Assembly: GCF_003148645.1 (NCBI RefSeq) | Contig: NZ_QGGP01000001.1 | Location: 372,001-436,000, forward strand | Direction: 5' to 3' | Origin: Xanthomarina spongicola | GTDB lineage: Bacteria; Bacteroidota; Bacteroidia; Flavobacteriales; Flavobacteriaceae | Length of the DNA stretch: 64,000 bases | Shown: positions 8,853 through 18,707 of the stretch, piece by piece | How the letters are laid out: each line of letters opens with the position of its first letter | Position numbering within the stretch: the stretch's first letter is position 1 | Program-made: the position numbers and the translations under genes | The notes under the pieces: generated by a model | What the model saw: the letters and a program-made list of their open reading frames with translations, nothing else | Told to the model about the DNA's origin: nothing | The model's database searches: none

Positions 8853-9554
8853 ATGATTAATAAAAAAGTGGCTAATGTTCATGAAGCTCTTCAAGGTGTT
8901 TCAGATAATATGACCTTTATGTTTGGTGGTTTTGGACTTTGTGGTATTCCAGAGAACAGTATTAACGAACTTGTAAAATTAAACCTTAAAGGATTGACTT
9001 GTATTTCAAACAATGCAGGCGTGGACGATTTTGGCTTGGGCTTACTACTTCATAAAAAGCAAATAAAAAAAATGGTTTCTTCTTATGTTGGAGAAAACGA
9101 CGAGTTTGAAAGACAAATGCTGTCTGGAGAATTAGATGTCGAATTGATTCCACAAGGTACTTTAGCAGAACGTTGTCGTGCTGCACAATCTGGTTTTCCA
9201 GCTATTTACACACCAGCAGGTTATGGAACCGAAGTTGCTGAAGGCAAAGAAACCAGAGAATTTGATGGAAAAATGTATGTCTTAGAACATGCCTTTAAAG
9301 CCGACTTTTCTTTTGTAAAAGCCTGGAAAGGCGATGCTGCTGGAAATTTAATCTTTAAAGGAACAGCTAGAAATTTTAATCCTGCCATGTGTGGAGCAGC
9401 AAAAATAACGGTTGCTGAGGTAGAAGAATTGGTTCCTGTTGGAACTCTAGATCCAAATCAAATTCATATTCCAGGAATTTTTGTGCAACGTATTTTTCAA
9501 GGTGAAATTTACGAGAAGAGAATTGAACAACGTACAGTTAGACAAAAAAGTTAA
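8853..9554 (+). CDS. scoA: 3-oxoacid CoA-transferase subunit A
   Basis: 233 residues of the CoA-transferase alpha family: the glycine-rich start [17 protein letters not shown], then [17 protein letters not shown] and [20 protein letters not shown]. With ScoB it moves CoA from succinyl-CoA to 3-oxoacids such as acetoacetate, linking ketone-body or amino-acid breakdown with the TCA cycle. scoB follows after an 87-base gap that contains a dispersed repeat. The catalytic Glu is in ScoB. The gene starts 37 bases after the PBP1A terminator, so it should have its own promoter. Confidence 0.93.
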   Translation: MINKKVANVHEALQGVSDNMTFMFGGFGLCGIPENSINELVKLNLKGLTCISNNAGVDDFGLGLLLHKKQIKKMVSSYVGENDEFERQMLSGELDVELIPQGTLAERCRAAQSGFPAIYTPAGYGTEVAEGKETREFDGKMYVLEHAFKADFSFVKAWKGDAAGNLIFKGTARNFNPAMCGAAKITVAEVEELVPVGTLDPNQIHIPGIFVQRIFQGEIYEKRIEQRTVRQKS

Positions 9555-9593
9555 AAATTATAAGTACTTGAAGTGCCTAAAATTAAAATGATA

Positions 9594-9623
9594 TGTCACA
9601 CTGAGCGCAGTCGAAGTGTCTGA
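9594..9623. repeat. dispersed flavobacterial intergenic repeat (GAGCGCAGTCGAAGTG type)
   Basis: The core CACTGAGCGCAGTCGAAGTG lies between scoA and scoB. ACACT and AGTGT form a short inverted repeat. A second, degenerate copy of GAGCGCAGTCGAA is at 42764-42790. Such elements are common in Flavobacteriaceae genomes; their function is unknown. Confidence 0.65.
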
Positions 9624-9641
9624 TTAAAATAAAAATAAATT

Positions 9642-10298
9642 ATGGCTTTAGATAAAACAGGAATAGCAAAACGCATAGCAAAAGAAGTCAAAGACGGCTA
9701 TTACGTAAACCTTGGAATTGGTATTCCAACATTAGTGGCTAATTATGTTAGAGAAGATATAGAAGTCGAATTCCAAAGTGAAAATGGTGTTTTAGGAATG
9801 GGACCATTCCCTTTTGAAGGCGAAGAAGATGCAGATATAATAAATGCAGGAAAACAGACTATAACAACATTACCAGGTGCAAGTTTTTTCGATTCTGCAA
9901 TGAGTTTCTCTATGATTCGTGGTCAACATGTAGACTTAACCATTCTAGGTGCTATGGAAGTTTCTGAAAATGGCGACATAGCCAATTGGAAAATTCCAGG
10001 TAAAATGGTAAAAGGCATGGGAGGAGCAATGGATTTAGTTGCAAGTGCCGAAAACATTATAGTTGCTATGATGCATACAAACAAAGCTGGAGAATCTAAA
10101 TTACTTAAACGTTGTAGTTTACCATTAACAGGAGTTGGTTGTGTAAAAAAGATTGTCACCAATCTTGCAGTACTTGAGGTTACAGATAATGGTTTTAAAT
10201 TATTAGAACGTGCTCCAGGAATATCTGTTGAAGATATTAAGAATACTACGGAAGGAACGTTAATTGTTGAAGGAGATATTCCTGAAATGAGTCTGTGA
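9642..10298 (+). CDS. scoB: 3-oxoacid CoA-transferase subunit B
   Basis: 218 residues. The segment EFQSENGVLGMGP carries the conserved catalytic glutamate (Glu47, which forms the glutamyl-CoA intermediate), followed by DLTILGAMEVSENGDIANW and the glycine-rich GKMVKGMGGAMDL. It forms the heteromeric transferase with ScoA just upstream. Length matches the family. A 15-bp hairpin terminator ends the pair at 10412-10450. Confidence 0.94.
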   Translation: MALDKTGIAKRIAKEVKDGYYVNLGIGIPTLVANYVREDIEVEFQSENGVLGMGPFPFEGEEDADIINAGKQTITTLPGASFFDSAMSFSMIRGQHVDLTILGAMEVSENGDIANWKIPGKMVKGMGGAMDLVASAENIIVAMMHTNKAGESKLLKRCSLPLTGVGCVKKIVTNLAVLEVTDNGFKLLERAPGISVEDIKNTTEGTLIVEGDIPEMSL

Positions 10299-10371
10299 CG
10301 AATTCCATTTGTCGATAATATAAAATAGGAATTTCAAATAATATGAGCTTATAATATAATATTCTTTTTAG

Positions 10372-10395
10372 ATGAAATTCCTAAGCGAATTTCAT
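10372..10395. repeat. 9-bp inverted repeat
   Basis: ATGAAATTC and GAATTTCAT are perfect arms around a 6-base loop between scoB and its terminator. Related GAATTCC/GGAATTTC words recur at 10300-10335. It may be an mRNA 3' structure. Confidence 0.4.
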
Positions 10396-10411
10396 TTAAC
10401 TAAAATTCTTT

Positions 10412-10450
10412 GCCACGAATAACAAATATTTTTGTTATTCGTGGCTTTGT
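10412..10450 (+). terminator. scoAB terminator
   Basis: GCCACGAATAACAAA at 10412-10426 pairs perfectly (15 bp) with 10431-10445 around TATT, followed by a T-rich tail. The 372 bases after it (10451-10822) hold no gene. They contain an imperfect direct repeat (10633-10649 and 10703-10720) and a 7-bp inverted repeat GCAAACT/AGTTTGC (10746-10766). Confidence 0.88.
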
Positions 10451-10811
10451 TTTAACCTAGTGTTAAATTTAAGCATTTAATATTTGTAGGAAAACACCTT
10501 ATATAATATCTTAAATGTTAAAGTTTTATGTATTTCAACGATTTATAATGTATTTTAGCAGAACAACTCAAAAAAAGTTTCATATTAGCAGAACCAAATC
10601 AATTAACCTATTCTTTGAAATGTTGAATTTATAATTTGCCCCAAATCTATTATAAGTTTAATCTTAAAAGAAACCCAAATTTACCATAAAATCCTACTTA
10701 TGAATTTTGCCTCAAATCTACCTGAACAATCTACAAGTTATGAGAGCAAACTTTATTCGAGTTTGCAAAGTACAAGACGCTTTATTAGAAGTTTAATGTA
10801 TTTAACTAAAA

Positions 10812-10852
10812 AAATATTCATGCTATAATCCCTTTGGGATGGCATGAATTAA
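10812..10852 (-). terminator. terminator overlapping the end of the ABC ATPase gene
   Basis: On the minus strand ATTCATGC pairs with GCATGAAT, enclosing an inner ATCCC/GGGAT stem, and a T7 run follows. The hairpin includes the last codons and the stop codon of the ABC gene (stop at 10823-10825). Confidence 0.75.
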
Positions 10853-12514
10853 TTTTTTAGTATAGTCTTTTTTCGGATTCTTGTATATTTCATCAGCATC
10901 ATCCATTTCTTCAATCTCTCCTTGATTCATTACAATTAACTGATCAGACATATATTTTACAACGGCTAAGTCGTGCGAAATAAATATATATGTAAATCCA
11001 AAATTCACTTTCAATTCATTCAATAAATTAAGTACTTGCGCTTGTACAGAAATGTCTAAAGCAGACACAGATTCATCACAAATAATTAATTTAGGTTCAA
11101 GCGAAATAGCTCTAGCTATACCAATACGCTGTCTCTGTCCTCCAGAAAACTCATGTGGATATCTATTAAAAAATGTCTCGTCTAATCCAACCTTTAGCAG
11201 TAAATCTAACACTAAAGTTTTTCTTTCTTTATCCGAATTTCCAATCCCATGAACCTTCATGGGTTCCATAATAGCATTACCTACGGGAATTCTTGGATTT
11301 AATGAAGCATAAGGATCTTGAAAAATTATTTGAATATCTTTTCTTAGTTTTCTAGTCTCAGTTTTTGAGAGTTTAGTAATATCAGTTCCTTGATATAAAA
11401 TTTCACCTGAAGAGGCTTTATCTAATTGTAAAATGGCATTTGCCAAAGTAGACTTTCCACAACCAGACTCACCAACCAACCCTAGAGTTTCACCTTCATA
11501 TAATTTAAAACTAATATTGTTTACAGCTGTAAAAGCTTCAGGTTTAGAAAACCAACCAGATTTTGATAGATAAGTTTTATTTAGATTTACAACTTCCAGA
11601 AGTGGTGCTTTTCCATATATTTTATCATGAAATGCTTTTCTATCTTCATTAGAAACGATGCTACTATCAATCGTTTTATTCATAAAATCCTTAATTGTAG
11701 GCAGCTTATTTAATCTAACGTCAAGAGAAGGCTTTGAGTTTATTAAAGCTTTTGTATATATATGTACAGGATCTTTAAAAACTTTATGTACAGGACCTTG
11801 CTCAACTATTTGCCCTTGATACATTACTAAAATTCTATCTGAAATTTCAGAAACCAAAGACAGATCATGAGAAATGAAAAGAATGCTCATATTTTCTTCA
11901 GCTTGGAGTTGTTTTAGTAGTAGAATAATCTCTTTTTGAACAGTTACATCAAGAGCAGTTGTAGGTTCGTCTGCAATTAATATTTTTGGTTTACAAGCAA
12001 TTGCCATAGCAATCATAACTCGTTGTTTTTGTCCACCTGATATTTCATGAGGATGCGCATTAAAAACACGCTTTGGATTTGGAAGCTTAACCTTCTCAAA
12101 AAGCGTTAAAGTTTCTTCTCTAGCTTCATTTTTAGACAGAGTTGTATGCTGCAATAAAATCTCTTGTACTTGTTTTCCACAAGTCATAGAAGGGTTTAAA
12201 GAGCTCATAGGTTCTTGAAAAATTATTGCAATATCATTGCCTCTTATTTTTTGAAATTCCTTAGAACCAATTTGGGTTAAGTCTAAGTCGTTAAACAAGA
12301 TACTTCCATTAGTGATTTTAGATATATTTTTTGGTAATAAACCAAGTATAGCAAGAGAAGACACAGATTTTCCTGAGCCAGATTCTCCTACAATTCCTAG
12401 AATTTCGTTGGTGTTTAATTGAAAAGAAATATCTTTGATAATTTCCTTTTCAATCTTATTGGAAATAAATGAAATTGAAACGTTTTCTATAGAGAGCAAA
12501 TTTTTACTTGGCAT
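10823..12514 (-). CDS. double-ATPase ABC transporter protein, oligopeptide/YejF type
   Basis: 563 residues with two complete ABC ATPase halves, each of the peptide/nickel-importer family. The first has Walker A GESGSGKS near residue 41, signature ISGGQKQR and Walker B ILIADEPT; the second (after about residue 310) has GESGCGKS, FSGGQRQR and LIICDESVSALD. This equals fused DppD-DppF-like subunits. No permease or binding-protein gene is adjacent, so its membrane partners must be encoded elsewhere. The substrate is not determined. It stands as a single-gene unit with its own terminator. Confidence 0.88.
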   Translation of the reverse strand: MPSKNLLSIENVSISFISNKIEKEIIKDISFQLNTNEILGIVGESGSGKSVSSLAILGLLPKNISKITNGSILFNDLDLTQIGSKEFQKIRGNDIAIIFQEPMSSLNPSMTCGKQVQEILLQHTTLSKNEAREETLTLFEKVKLPNPKRVFNAHPHEISGGQKQRVMIAMAIACKPKILIADEPTTALDVTVQKEIILLLKQLQAEENMSILFISHDLSLVSEISDRILVMYQGQIVEQGPVHKVFKDPVHIYTKALINSKPSLDVRLNKLPTIKDFMNKTIDSSIVSNEDRKAFHDKIYGKAPLLEVVNLNKTYLSKSGWFSKPEAFTAVNNISFKLYEGETLGLVGESGCGKSTLANAILQLDKASSGEILYQGTDITKLSKTETRKLRKDIQIIFQDPYASLNPRIPVGNAIMEPMKVHGIGNSDKERKTLVLDLLLKVGLDETFFNRYPHEFSGGQRQRIGIARAISLEPKLIICDESVSALDISVQAQVLNLLNELKVNFGFTYIFISHDLAVVKYMSDQLIVMNQGEIEEMDDADEIYKNPKKDYTKKLIHAIPKGL

Positions 12515-12696
12515 ATGTAAAAATAACTATTTTCTGTTTTTCAATTACGGTTTACTCTAAATAAATTTAGTTTTTACAGTATTTAATCGAAAAAGGATTC
12601 TTTTAAACTTCTCATTAATTTTATTACTTTATTTTAGCAAAAAATGAGAAAAATTATTTGACATCAAAAAAGTGTCAATAAATTATTAAAAGAGAT
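12515..12696. promoter_or_regulatory. divergent promoter region
   Basis: 182 bases between the ABC gene and the metalloprotease gene. TATTTTAG at 12630-12637 is a one-mismatch -7 element for the plus gene. Downstream, TTGACA and TGTCAA (12658-12678) form an inverted repeat in its leader. Confidence 0.35.
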
Positions 12697-15600
12697 ATGA
12701 AAAAAAATATTTTGTTTTTAGTGAGTGTTGTTATTATGAGTGTTAATGTCTATGCTCAAAATAATTTCTGGACCAATGCTAATACTAACGATTTTAGAAC
12801 TGAATTAAAAGATAGAGTTTCAATTCCTACTTCCTATAGAACAGTTTCATTTAATGCCGAAGCTTTTTTAAATTTTGCTAGTAATGCAAGATCGATGTTT
12901 AGCGAGAGACAAGGCAATACTCTGGAATTAGTATTACCAATGCCTAATGGAGAAAATGAAAGGTTTACTCTTGAAGATTCAGAAATAATGCATCCTGAAT
13001 TAGCTAATAAATTTCCTCAATTAAAAACCTATTCAGGAAAAGGTATAGATGATAAAACAGCAACTATTCGAATAACTTATTCACCATATTTTGGATTTAG
13101 TGGAATGATTCTTTCAGGAAAACATAGTACAGTTTATATTGACCCTATTACTAAGGATAATGTATTTTACATGTCTTATTATAGAAAAGAGTTGGTGCAA
13201 ACTTCAATTGATTTTCAATGTTATACAGATGAAAGTAGTGATGGTTTAATTAATAGAGTTGAAGATGTTCAGCGAGTTGATGCTTTGGGAGACTGTAATT
13301 TAAGACGCTATCGATTGGCTCAATCATGTACTGGTGAATATGCACAATATCACATTGCACAAGCTGGAGGATCAACAGGTAATACTGCTGGTGACAAAGC
13401 GATTGTTCAAGCTGCTATGAATGTTACCATGAATAGAGTAAATGGTATTTACCAAAGAGATCTTGGTATTATTATGCAATTTGTGGCTAATAACGATTTG
13501 GTTATTTATTTAAATGCAGGATCAGATCCGTGGAATGGTGAATATAATACCACGACAGCTCAAACATTAGATTCTCAAATTGGCGTTAATAATTATGATA
13601 TTGGTCATAATTTTAATACGTCTGGTGGAGGAAATGCAGGATGTTTAGATTGCGTATGTTTAGCGGTTAGTCAAAGTGGGACTCATAAAGGTAGAGGTTA
13701 TACAGGACGTGCAGCACCAATTGGAGATCCTTTTGATATAGATTATGTGGCACACGAAATGGGTCATCAATTTGGAGGATACCATACTCAAAGTAATCAG
13801 AGTTGTCGTTCAGGAAGTGGAGCAACAGAAGTAGAGCCTGGTAGTGCAAGTACTATTATGGGATATGCTGGAATATGTTCTGCTAATGTTCAAAATGCAA
13901 GTGATGATTATTTTGCTTATGTAAATATTAGAGATATAGTGACATCAATTAACTTTGGTAATGGAAGTGGTTGCGCAGAGTTGATTGTTTCAAATAATAG
14001 TGGACCAACAGCAGACGCAGGTTTAAATTATTCGATTCCTAGTTCAACTCCTTTTAAATTAGAAGGAATTGGAACTGATGCAGACGATAGTGGATTAACC
14101 TATTGTTGGGAGCAAAATGATCCGGAAAACCCTGGTTCGAATTCAGCACCAACTTCAACAAGAGCTGTTGGACCTATGTTTAGATCGTTATTACCTGTAG
14201 CAGAACCTTATAGATATATGCCGAATATTTCAGCTATAGTTAATAATACAAGCCCAACCTTTGAAGTGTTACCTTCTATCTCCAGAAGTATGGAATTCTC
14301 ATTTATTGTAAGAGACAATAATTCGATGTCTGGTTGTACTGCAAGCGATTTAATGACTGTAAATACAGTTGCTTCAGCAGGACCATTTCTTGTTAGCACG
14401 CCAAATACAAATGTGACTTGGGATACAGGATCTACAGAAACGGTAACCTGGGATGTTGCTGGTACAACTGGAAACGGAATTAATGCTGCAAATGTCGATA
14501 TATTTTTATCAACAGATGGAGGTTTTACATACCCAATCACTTTGGCATTAGCGACACCTAATGATGGTTCACATGATATTAGCGTTCCAAACAATCCAGG
14601 GACTCAAAATCGAATTATGGTAAAAGCATCAAATAATATATTCTTTGATATATCAAACACGAATTTTACAATTAACCTTTCATCACCTACTTTTTTATTG
14701 TCTGCAACACCAGATAACAATGAGTCTTGTACACCAGCAACAGCAGATTATACTATTGATTTAACCTCTTTATTAGGTTTTAACTCACCTGTTACTTTAT
14801 CAACTTCTGGTCTTCCTTCAGGTGCTATAGAAAACTTCTCTGTAAATCCGGTAACTCCAACAAATAGCTCTGTATTAACTTTAGACCCAGGAACTGCAAA
14901 TTTTGGAACTTATATTGTGACCGTTAGTGGAGTTGGAGGTGGAATAACCCAAACATATGATATTAGTTACACAATATCTGCAGGAACACTTAACACCATT
15001 ACATTATTATCACCAACTGATGGTGAGGTTTTTGTAAGTACTTCGCCAACTTTAAGTTGGAATACAGAGGCTAATGCAGATTCTTATGAGATTGATGTTG
15101 CAACAGATGTTGCCTTTTCAAATATTATATTTAATCAAACTGGTGAAACTAATATGTCAACTGTTGCATCAGGATTATCGTATAATACAAATTATTTTTG
15201 GAGAGTTCGAGCTGTAAATAATTGCACAATTGGTAGTTGGTCTACTGCTTGGCAATTTACAACTCAAGATATTCCAGCATGTACAGGAACAATTATTAAT
15301 ACGTTTCCATATTTAGAGACTTTTGATTCAGGTATTGGAGATTGGACACAAGCATCAGGTGATGATGGAAATTGGACTTTAGATGCCAATGGAACTCCTT
15401 CTGGTGGTACTGGGCCTTCAGATGATATTACAGGAGGAGGAAACTATTTCTTTACTGAAGCATCTAGCAACGGTTCACCAGGAGAAGTTGGTGCTAATGC
15501 TACAGTAATTTTAAATAGTCCATGTTATGATTTGTCGGGTCTTACAGAAGCATATTTTTCATTTTATTACCACATGTATGGAGGAGATATTGGAACATTA

Positions 15601-17874
15601 GATTTGGAAATTTCTATTGACGATGGAGCTAATTGGAATAATATCTTTACTGTTAATAGAGATTTAGGGAACCAATGGAATTTTCAAAACATCGATTTAA
15701 ATAGCTATATAGGTGGGAATGTAAAGTTTAGATTTATTGGGTTAACAGGAGATGGATGGGCTAGCGATATAGCGATTGACCATATTGGACTTACAGATAC
15801 ATTTGATCCTATCTATTGTGATTCAAATGGAAATAACACTAACGATGAATATATTGGTCGCGTTCAATTAAATTCCATTGATAATAATAATTTAAACCCT
15901 GGAATTACCAGTCAAGGATATTCTGATTACACAAATTTAAGTACAGATTTATATAGTGGCACACAATATACTATAACGATAACGCCATATTGGACAGGAA
16001 CTGTTTATAATGAAGGATATGCTGTATGGATTGATTATAATCATGATGGTGATTTTGATGATGCTGGCGAACAAGTTTGGACGCAAGTAGCTACACAAAA
16101 CACACCAGTATCAGGAAGCTTTACTGTCCCAGACGATATCGCATTCGAAGAAAGCACTAGAATGAGAGTGTCTTTAAAATGGAATGGTATTCCAACATCC
16201 TGTGAGTCTTTTGGTTATGGCGAAGTTGAAGATTACACCATTAATTTAAAATACAATGGTCTTCTTTATTTAAATAGTTCTTGGATTCCTAATGCACCAT
16301 CAGGAGCTACAGGTAGTGATAATGCATTGGTTTTTAATGGAACCTATAATGTAAATACAGATGTTACTGTAAACAATTTAATAGTAAATTCATCAGCTGC
16401 TATAGAAATTCCTGAAGCACTATCGATGTATGTTAATGGAGATTTAGTGAATAATGGAGATTTGACACTAAATTCGGTTTCAGATCAGTATTCAAGTTTA
16501 ATAGTATTAGGAACTGCAACAGGCGATGTTACATATAATCGACATGTAAATATGAATGCGAGTTCAGGAGGAAACGATTTAATTTCTGCACCTGTAACTG
16601 GACAAACATTTGGTGCTTTTGCAGCAGCTAACCCTAATATTTTTTCTAATCCATCTAATCTTTCAGAAAAAATGTTTGGACCATTTGATAAAGCTTCAGA
16701 ATCATATTTAACTTATGATACAGATATCCCTTCAGAAGCAGCAGTAACTCTAGATTCAGGAATTGGTTATAGAGCAGCAACCTCAGATGATGGCACATTG
16801 ACCTTTAAAGGGAATGTGAATACAGGTGATGTATTTATCAATATATATAATTTAGGGACAATTTATCCAGAATGGAATTTAATAGGAAACCCTTATCCTT
16901 CATATATTAAATTAGCAGATTTCTTAAATCCAACAAATTTGAATCAGCTCTTGAGTACAAGTGCTGCAATATATGGATATAACGATGATACTGTTGTAGG
17001 TGGAAAATGGACGATTTTAAATTTAGCTTATTCCCAAAATAATCCAAATGAAATATTGACACCAGGACAAGGTTTCTTAGTGTCATCAAGAGTAGGAGGA
17101 GGAACTATAACGTTTTCACCAGGATATAGAACTATAGGGTCTAGCGACGATTTTATTATAGGTAGAGAAAACCAAAATAATGATATCGCTTATTTAAGCC
17201 TGCAAATGGCAAGTGCTTCAGACACATATAATACGGATTTTTATTTTACAGATAACGCTTCACGTGGTTTAGACCTTGGCTATGATGCTACAGTATTTAA
17301 TGGTGTTGCTCCTGATTTTGCTATTTATTCTGCTTTAGTTGAAGAGAATGAAGGAGAAGATATGGCTATTCAATCTGTAGGATATAATGAGTTTAGTAGT
17401 GATATAGTTATTCCTTTAGGAATAAATGCAGCTCAAGGACAACAGATAACAATTAGTATTGATAATTCTAGTTTACCAGAAAATGTTGAGGTGTTTCTTG
17501 AAGATAATTTATCTAACACATTTACATTATTGAATAATTCTGATTATGTTTTTACAGCAGACGCAAATTTATCAGGTACTGGACGTTTCTTTTTACGATT
17601 TGAATCTGAAACATTGTCAAGCCCTGAAAATGCTTTAAATTATGTGTCAATATTTACACCAAAAAGCGTTAAATCAATTATAATTAAAGGACAGATTAAT
17701 GAAAATACATCAGCAAAATTATATGATATTCAAGGAAGATTGGTGTACTCTACAACTTTAAAAGAGGGTACGTCTTTAAATGAAATTGATGTTAAAGATT
17801 TTAGTGTAGGTGTTTATGTTATTAAACTGGAGAGTGCTACTCAAGGTAAAACTCAAAAAATTATACTTAAATAA
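12697..17874 (+). CDS. secreted reprolysin-type metalloprotease with T9SS type A tail
   Basis: 1725 residues. Signal peptide 1-20 (ends VYAQ); propeptide-like region; M12B-like protease domain with the zinc motif HEMGHQFGGYH (His353, Glu354, His357, His363) and the Met-turn candidate STIMGYAG. Next come an Ig-like/PKD-like stretch, an fn3-like unit (about 770-865, FWRVRAVNNC), a MAM-like domain (about 875-1035, starting YLETFDSGIGDW), a GEVED domain (about 1045-1185, ending GYGEVEDYTINL), a beta-rich region, and a C-terminal type A sorting domain (about 1645-1725, with KLYDIQGRLVYS and GVYVIKLESATQGKTQKIILK-like end). It is predicted to be exported by Sec, then by T9SS. The natural substrate is unknown. 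Confidence 0.93.
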   Translation: MKKNILFLVSVVIMSVNVYAQNNFWTNANTNDFRTELKDRVSIPTSYRTVSFNAEAFLNFASNARSMFSERQGNTLELVLPMPNGENERFTLEDSEIMHPELANKFPQLKTYSGKGIDDKTATIRITYSPYFGFSGMILSGKHSTVYIDPITKDNVFYMSYYRKELVQTSIDFQCYTDESSDGLINRVEDVQRVDALGDCNLRRYRLAQSCTGEYAQYHIAQAGGSTGNTAGDKAIVQAAMNVTMNRVNGIYQRDLGIIMQFVANNDLVIYLNAGSDPWNGEYNTTTAQTLDSQIGVNNYDIGHNFNTSGGGNAGCLDCVCLAVSQSGTHKGRGYTGRAAPIGDPFDIDYVAHEMGHQFGGYHTQSNQSCRSGSGATEVEPGSASTIMGYAGICSANVQNASDDYFAYVNIRDIVTSINFGNGSGCAELIVSNNSGPTADAGLNYSIPSSTPFKLEGIGTDADDSGLTYCWEQNDPENPGSNSAPTSTRAVGPMFRSLLPVAEPYRYMPNISAIVNNTSPTFEVLPSISRSMEFSFIVRDNNSMSGCTASDLMTVNTVASAGPFLVSTPNTNVTWDTGSTETVTWDVAGTTGNGINAANVDIFLSTDGGFTYPITLALATPNDGSHDISVPNNPGTQNRIMVKASNNIFFDISNTNFTINLSSPTFLLSATPDNNESCTPATADYTIDLTSLLGFNSPVTLSTSGLPSGAIENFSVNPVTPTNSSVLTLDPGTANFGTYIVTVSGVGGGITQTYDISYTISAGTLNTITLLSPTDGEVFVSTSPTLSWNTEANADSYEIDVATDVAFSNIIFNQTGETNMSTVASGLSYNTNYFWRVRAVNNCTIGSWSTAWQFTTQDIPACTGTIINTFPYLETFDSGIGDWTQASGDDGNWTLDANGTPSGGTGPSDDITGGGNYFFTEASSNGSPGEVGANATVILNSPCYDLSGLTEAYFSFYYHMYGGDIGTLDLEISIDDGANWNNIFTVNRDLGNQWNFQNIDLNSYIGGNVKFRFIGLTGDGWASDIAIDHIGLTDTFDPIYCDSNGNNTNDEYIGRVQLNSIDNNNLNPGITSQGYSDYTNLSTDLYSGTQYTITITPYWTGTVYNEGYAVWIDYNHDGDFDDAGEQVWTQVATQNTPVSGSFTVPDDIAFEESTRMRVSLKWNGIPTSCESFGYGEVEDYTINLKYNGLLYLNSSWIPNAPSGATGSDNALVFNGTYNVNTDVTVNNLIVNSSAAIEIPEALSMYVNGDLVNNGDLTLNSVSDQYSSLIVLGTATGDVTYNRHVNMNASSGGNDLISAPVTGQTFGAFAAANPNIFSNPSNLSEKMFGPFDKASESYLTYDTDIPSEAAVTLDSGIGYRAATSDDGTLTFKGNVNTGDVFINIYNLGTIYPEWNLIGNPYPSYIKLADFLNPTNLNQLLSTSAAIYGYNDDTVVGGKWTILNLAYSQNNPNEILTPGQGFLVSSRVGGGTITFSPGYRTIGSSDDFIIGRENQNNDIAYLSLQMASASDTYNTDFYFTDNASRGLDLGYDATVFNGVAPDFAIYSALVEENEGEDMAIQSVGYNEFSSDIVIPLGINAAQGQQITISIDNSSLPENVEVFLEDNLSNTFTLLNNSDYVFTADANLSGTGRFFLRFESETLSSPENALNYVSIFTPKSVKSIIIKGQINENTSAKLYDIQGRLVYSTTLKEGTSLNEIDVKDFSVGVYVIKLESATQGKTQKIILK

Positions 17875-17898
17875 GATATAAATTTTATAATAAACTAA

Positions 17899-17928
17899 AA
17901 GTCCAGAATTTAATTCTGGACTTTTTTA
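17899..17928 (+). terminator. terminator of the metalloprotease gene
   Basis: GTCCAGAATT at 17901-17910 pairs with AATTCTGGAC at 17912-17921, A-run before and T6 after. The end of the minus gene at 17982 is only 54 bases away, so it may serve both strands. Confidence 0.88.
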
Positions 17929-17981
17929 TTTTGTTAGGTTTTTGATTTCTTTCTTTAGTGTAAATAGCTTCAGAATCTACA

Positions 17982-18695
17982 TTATATATGAATAATCTCA
18001 CTATCATGAAGTAGCTCGTCACCACGAAGCCTTAAAAATATTTGTGCCACAGCAATAGTGTCTTTTTCGCAGTAGGTAATAATTCTGTCTATTTGGTTTT
18101 CTTCGTAATAAACTCTATAGACTTCACTACCATCAATATCATCTTTTGGTGAAGGAATCCCTAAAATATTAGTAAGCAATTTTAATGACGTATAATGTTT
18201 GTAATCACCAAATTTCCATAAATCCAAAGTATCTAAATGTGGTACTTCCCAAGGTTTTTTCCCGAAGAGATTCAGTTTGTAAGGTAGTTCTATATTGTGG
18301 ATAATCATGCGTCTGGCTATATAAGGGAAATCGAATTCCTTGCCATTATGAGCACATAATAAATGTTTAGTCTGACTAAAATGAGAAATAATAAGGTTTT
18401 TAAATTCTTTTAAAATTTTAATTTCTTCACCATAAAAAGAGGTCACTCTAAATTTTCTAATATCTCCTTGAAAAGTAAAATAACCAACCGAAATACAAAC
18501 AATTTTTCCAAATTCGGCCCAAATGCCTGCTCTATCGTAAAATTCTTCTGCTGTAAATTCGTCTTTTCTTTGGTATTGAGTTTTATGTTCCCAAAGTGCT
18601 TTTTTGGTTTCATCTAAATCAGAAAAATATTGAGTTTCTGGAACCGTTTCAATGTCTAGGAAGAGAATATTTTCGAGATTTAGCTTGTCAATCAT
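17982..18695 (-). CDS. 3'-5' exonuclease, DnaQ/PolB-exo-like
   Basis: 237 residues of the DNA_pol_B_exo2-like family. Motif I is LDIETVPE (Asp14, Glu16), motif II lies in HNGKEFDFPYIARRM, and motif III is YCEKDTIAVAQIFLR, giving a DEDD(y) active site. No polymerase domain follows. It is a stand-alone nuclease whose role (repair or nucleic-acid turnover) cannot be fixed from sequence. The next minus gene ends 12 bases upstream, so the two may be cotranscribed. Confidence 0.85.
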   Translation of the reverse strand: MIDKLNLENILFLDIETVPETQYFSDLDETKKALWEHKTQYQRKDEFTAEEFYDRAGIWAEFGKIVCISVGYFTFQGDIRKFRVTSFYGEEIKILKEFKNLIISHFSQTKHLLCAHNGKEFDFPYIARRMIIHNIELPYKLNLFGKKPWEVPHLDTLDLWKFGDYKHYTSLKLLTNILGIPSPKDDIDGSEVYRVYYEENQIDRIITYCEKDTIAVAQIFLRLRGDELLHDSEIIHI

Positions 18696-18707
18696 ATTAT
18701 TAAAACT

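Noticed and set aside
10740-10796. 18-residue ORF after the scoAB terminator
   Set aside because: Too short, no promoter, and part of it is an inverted repeat.
14208-14594. Long minus-strand frame inside the metalloprotease gene
   Set aside because: Antisense shadow of a clear coding region with strong domain content on plus.
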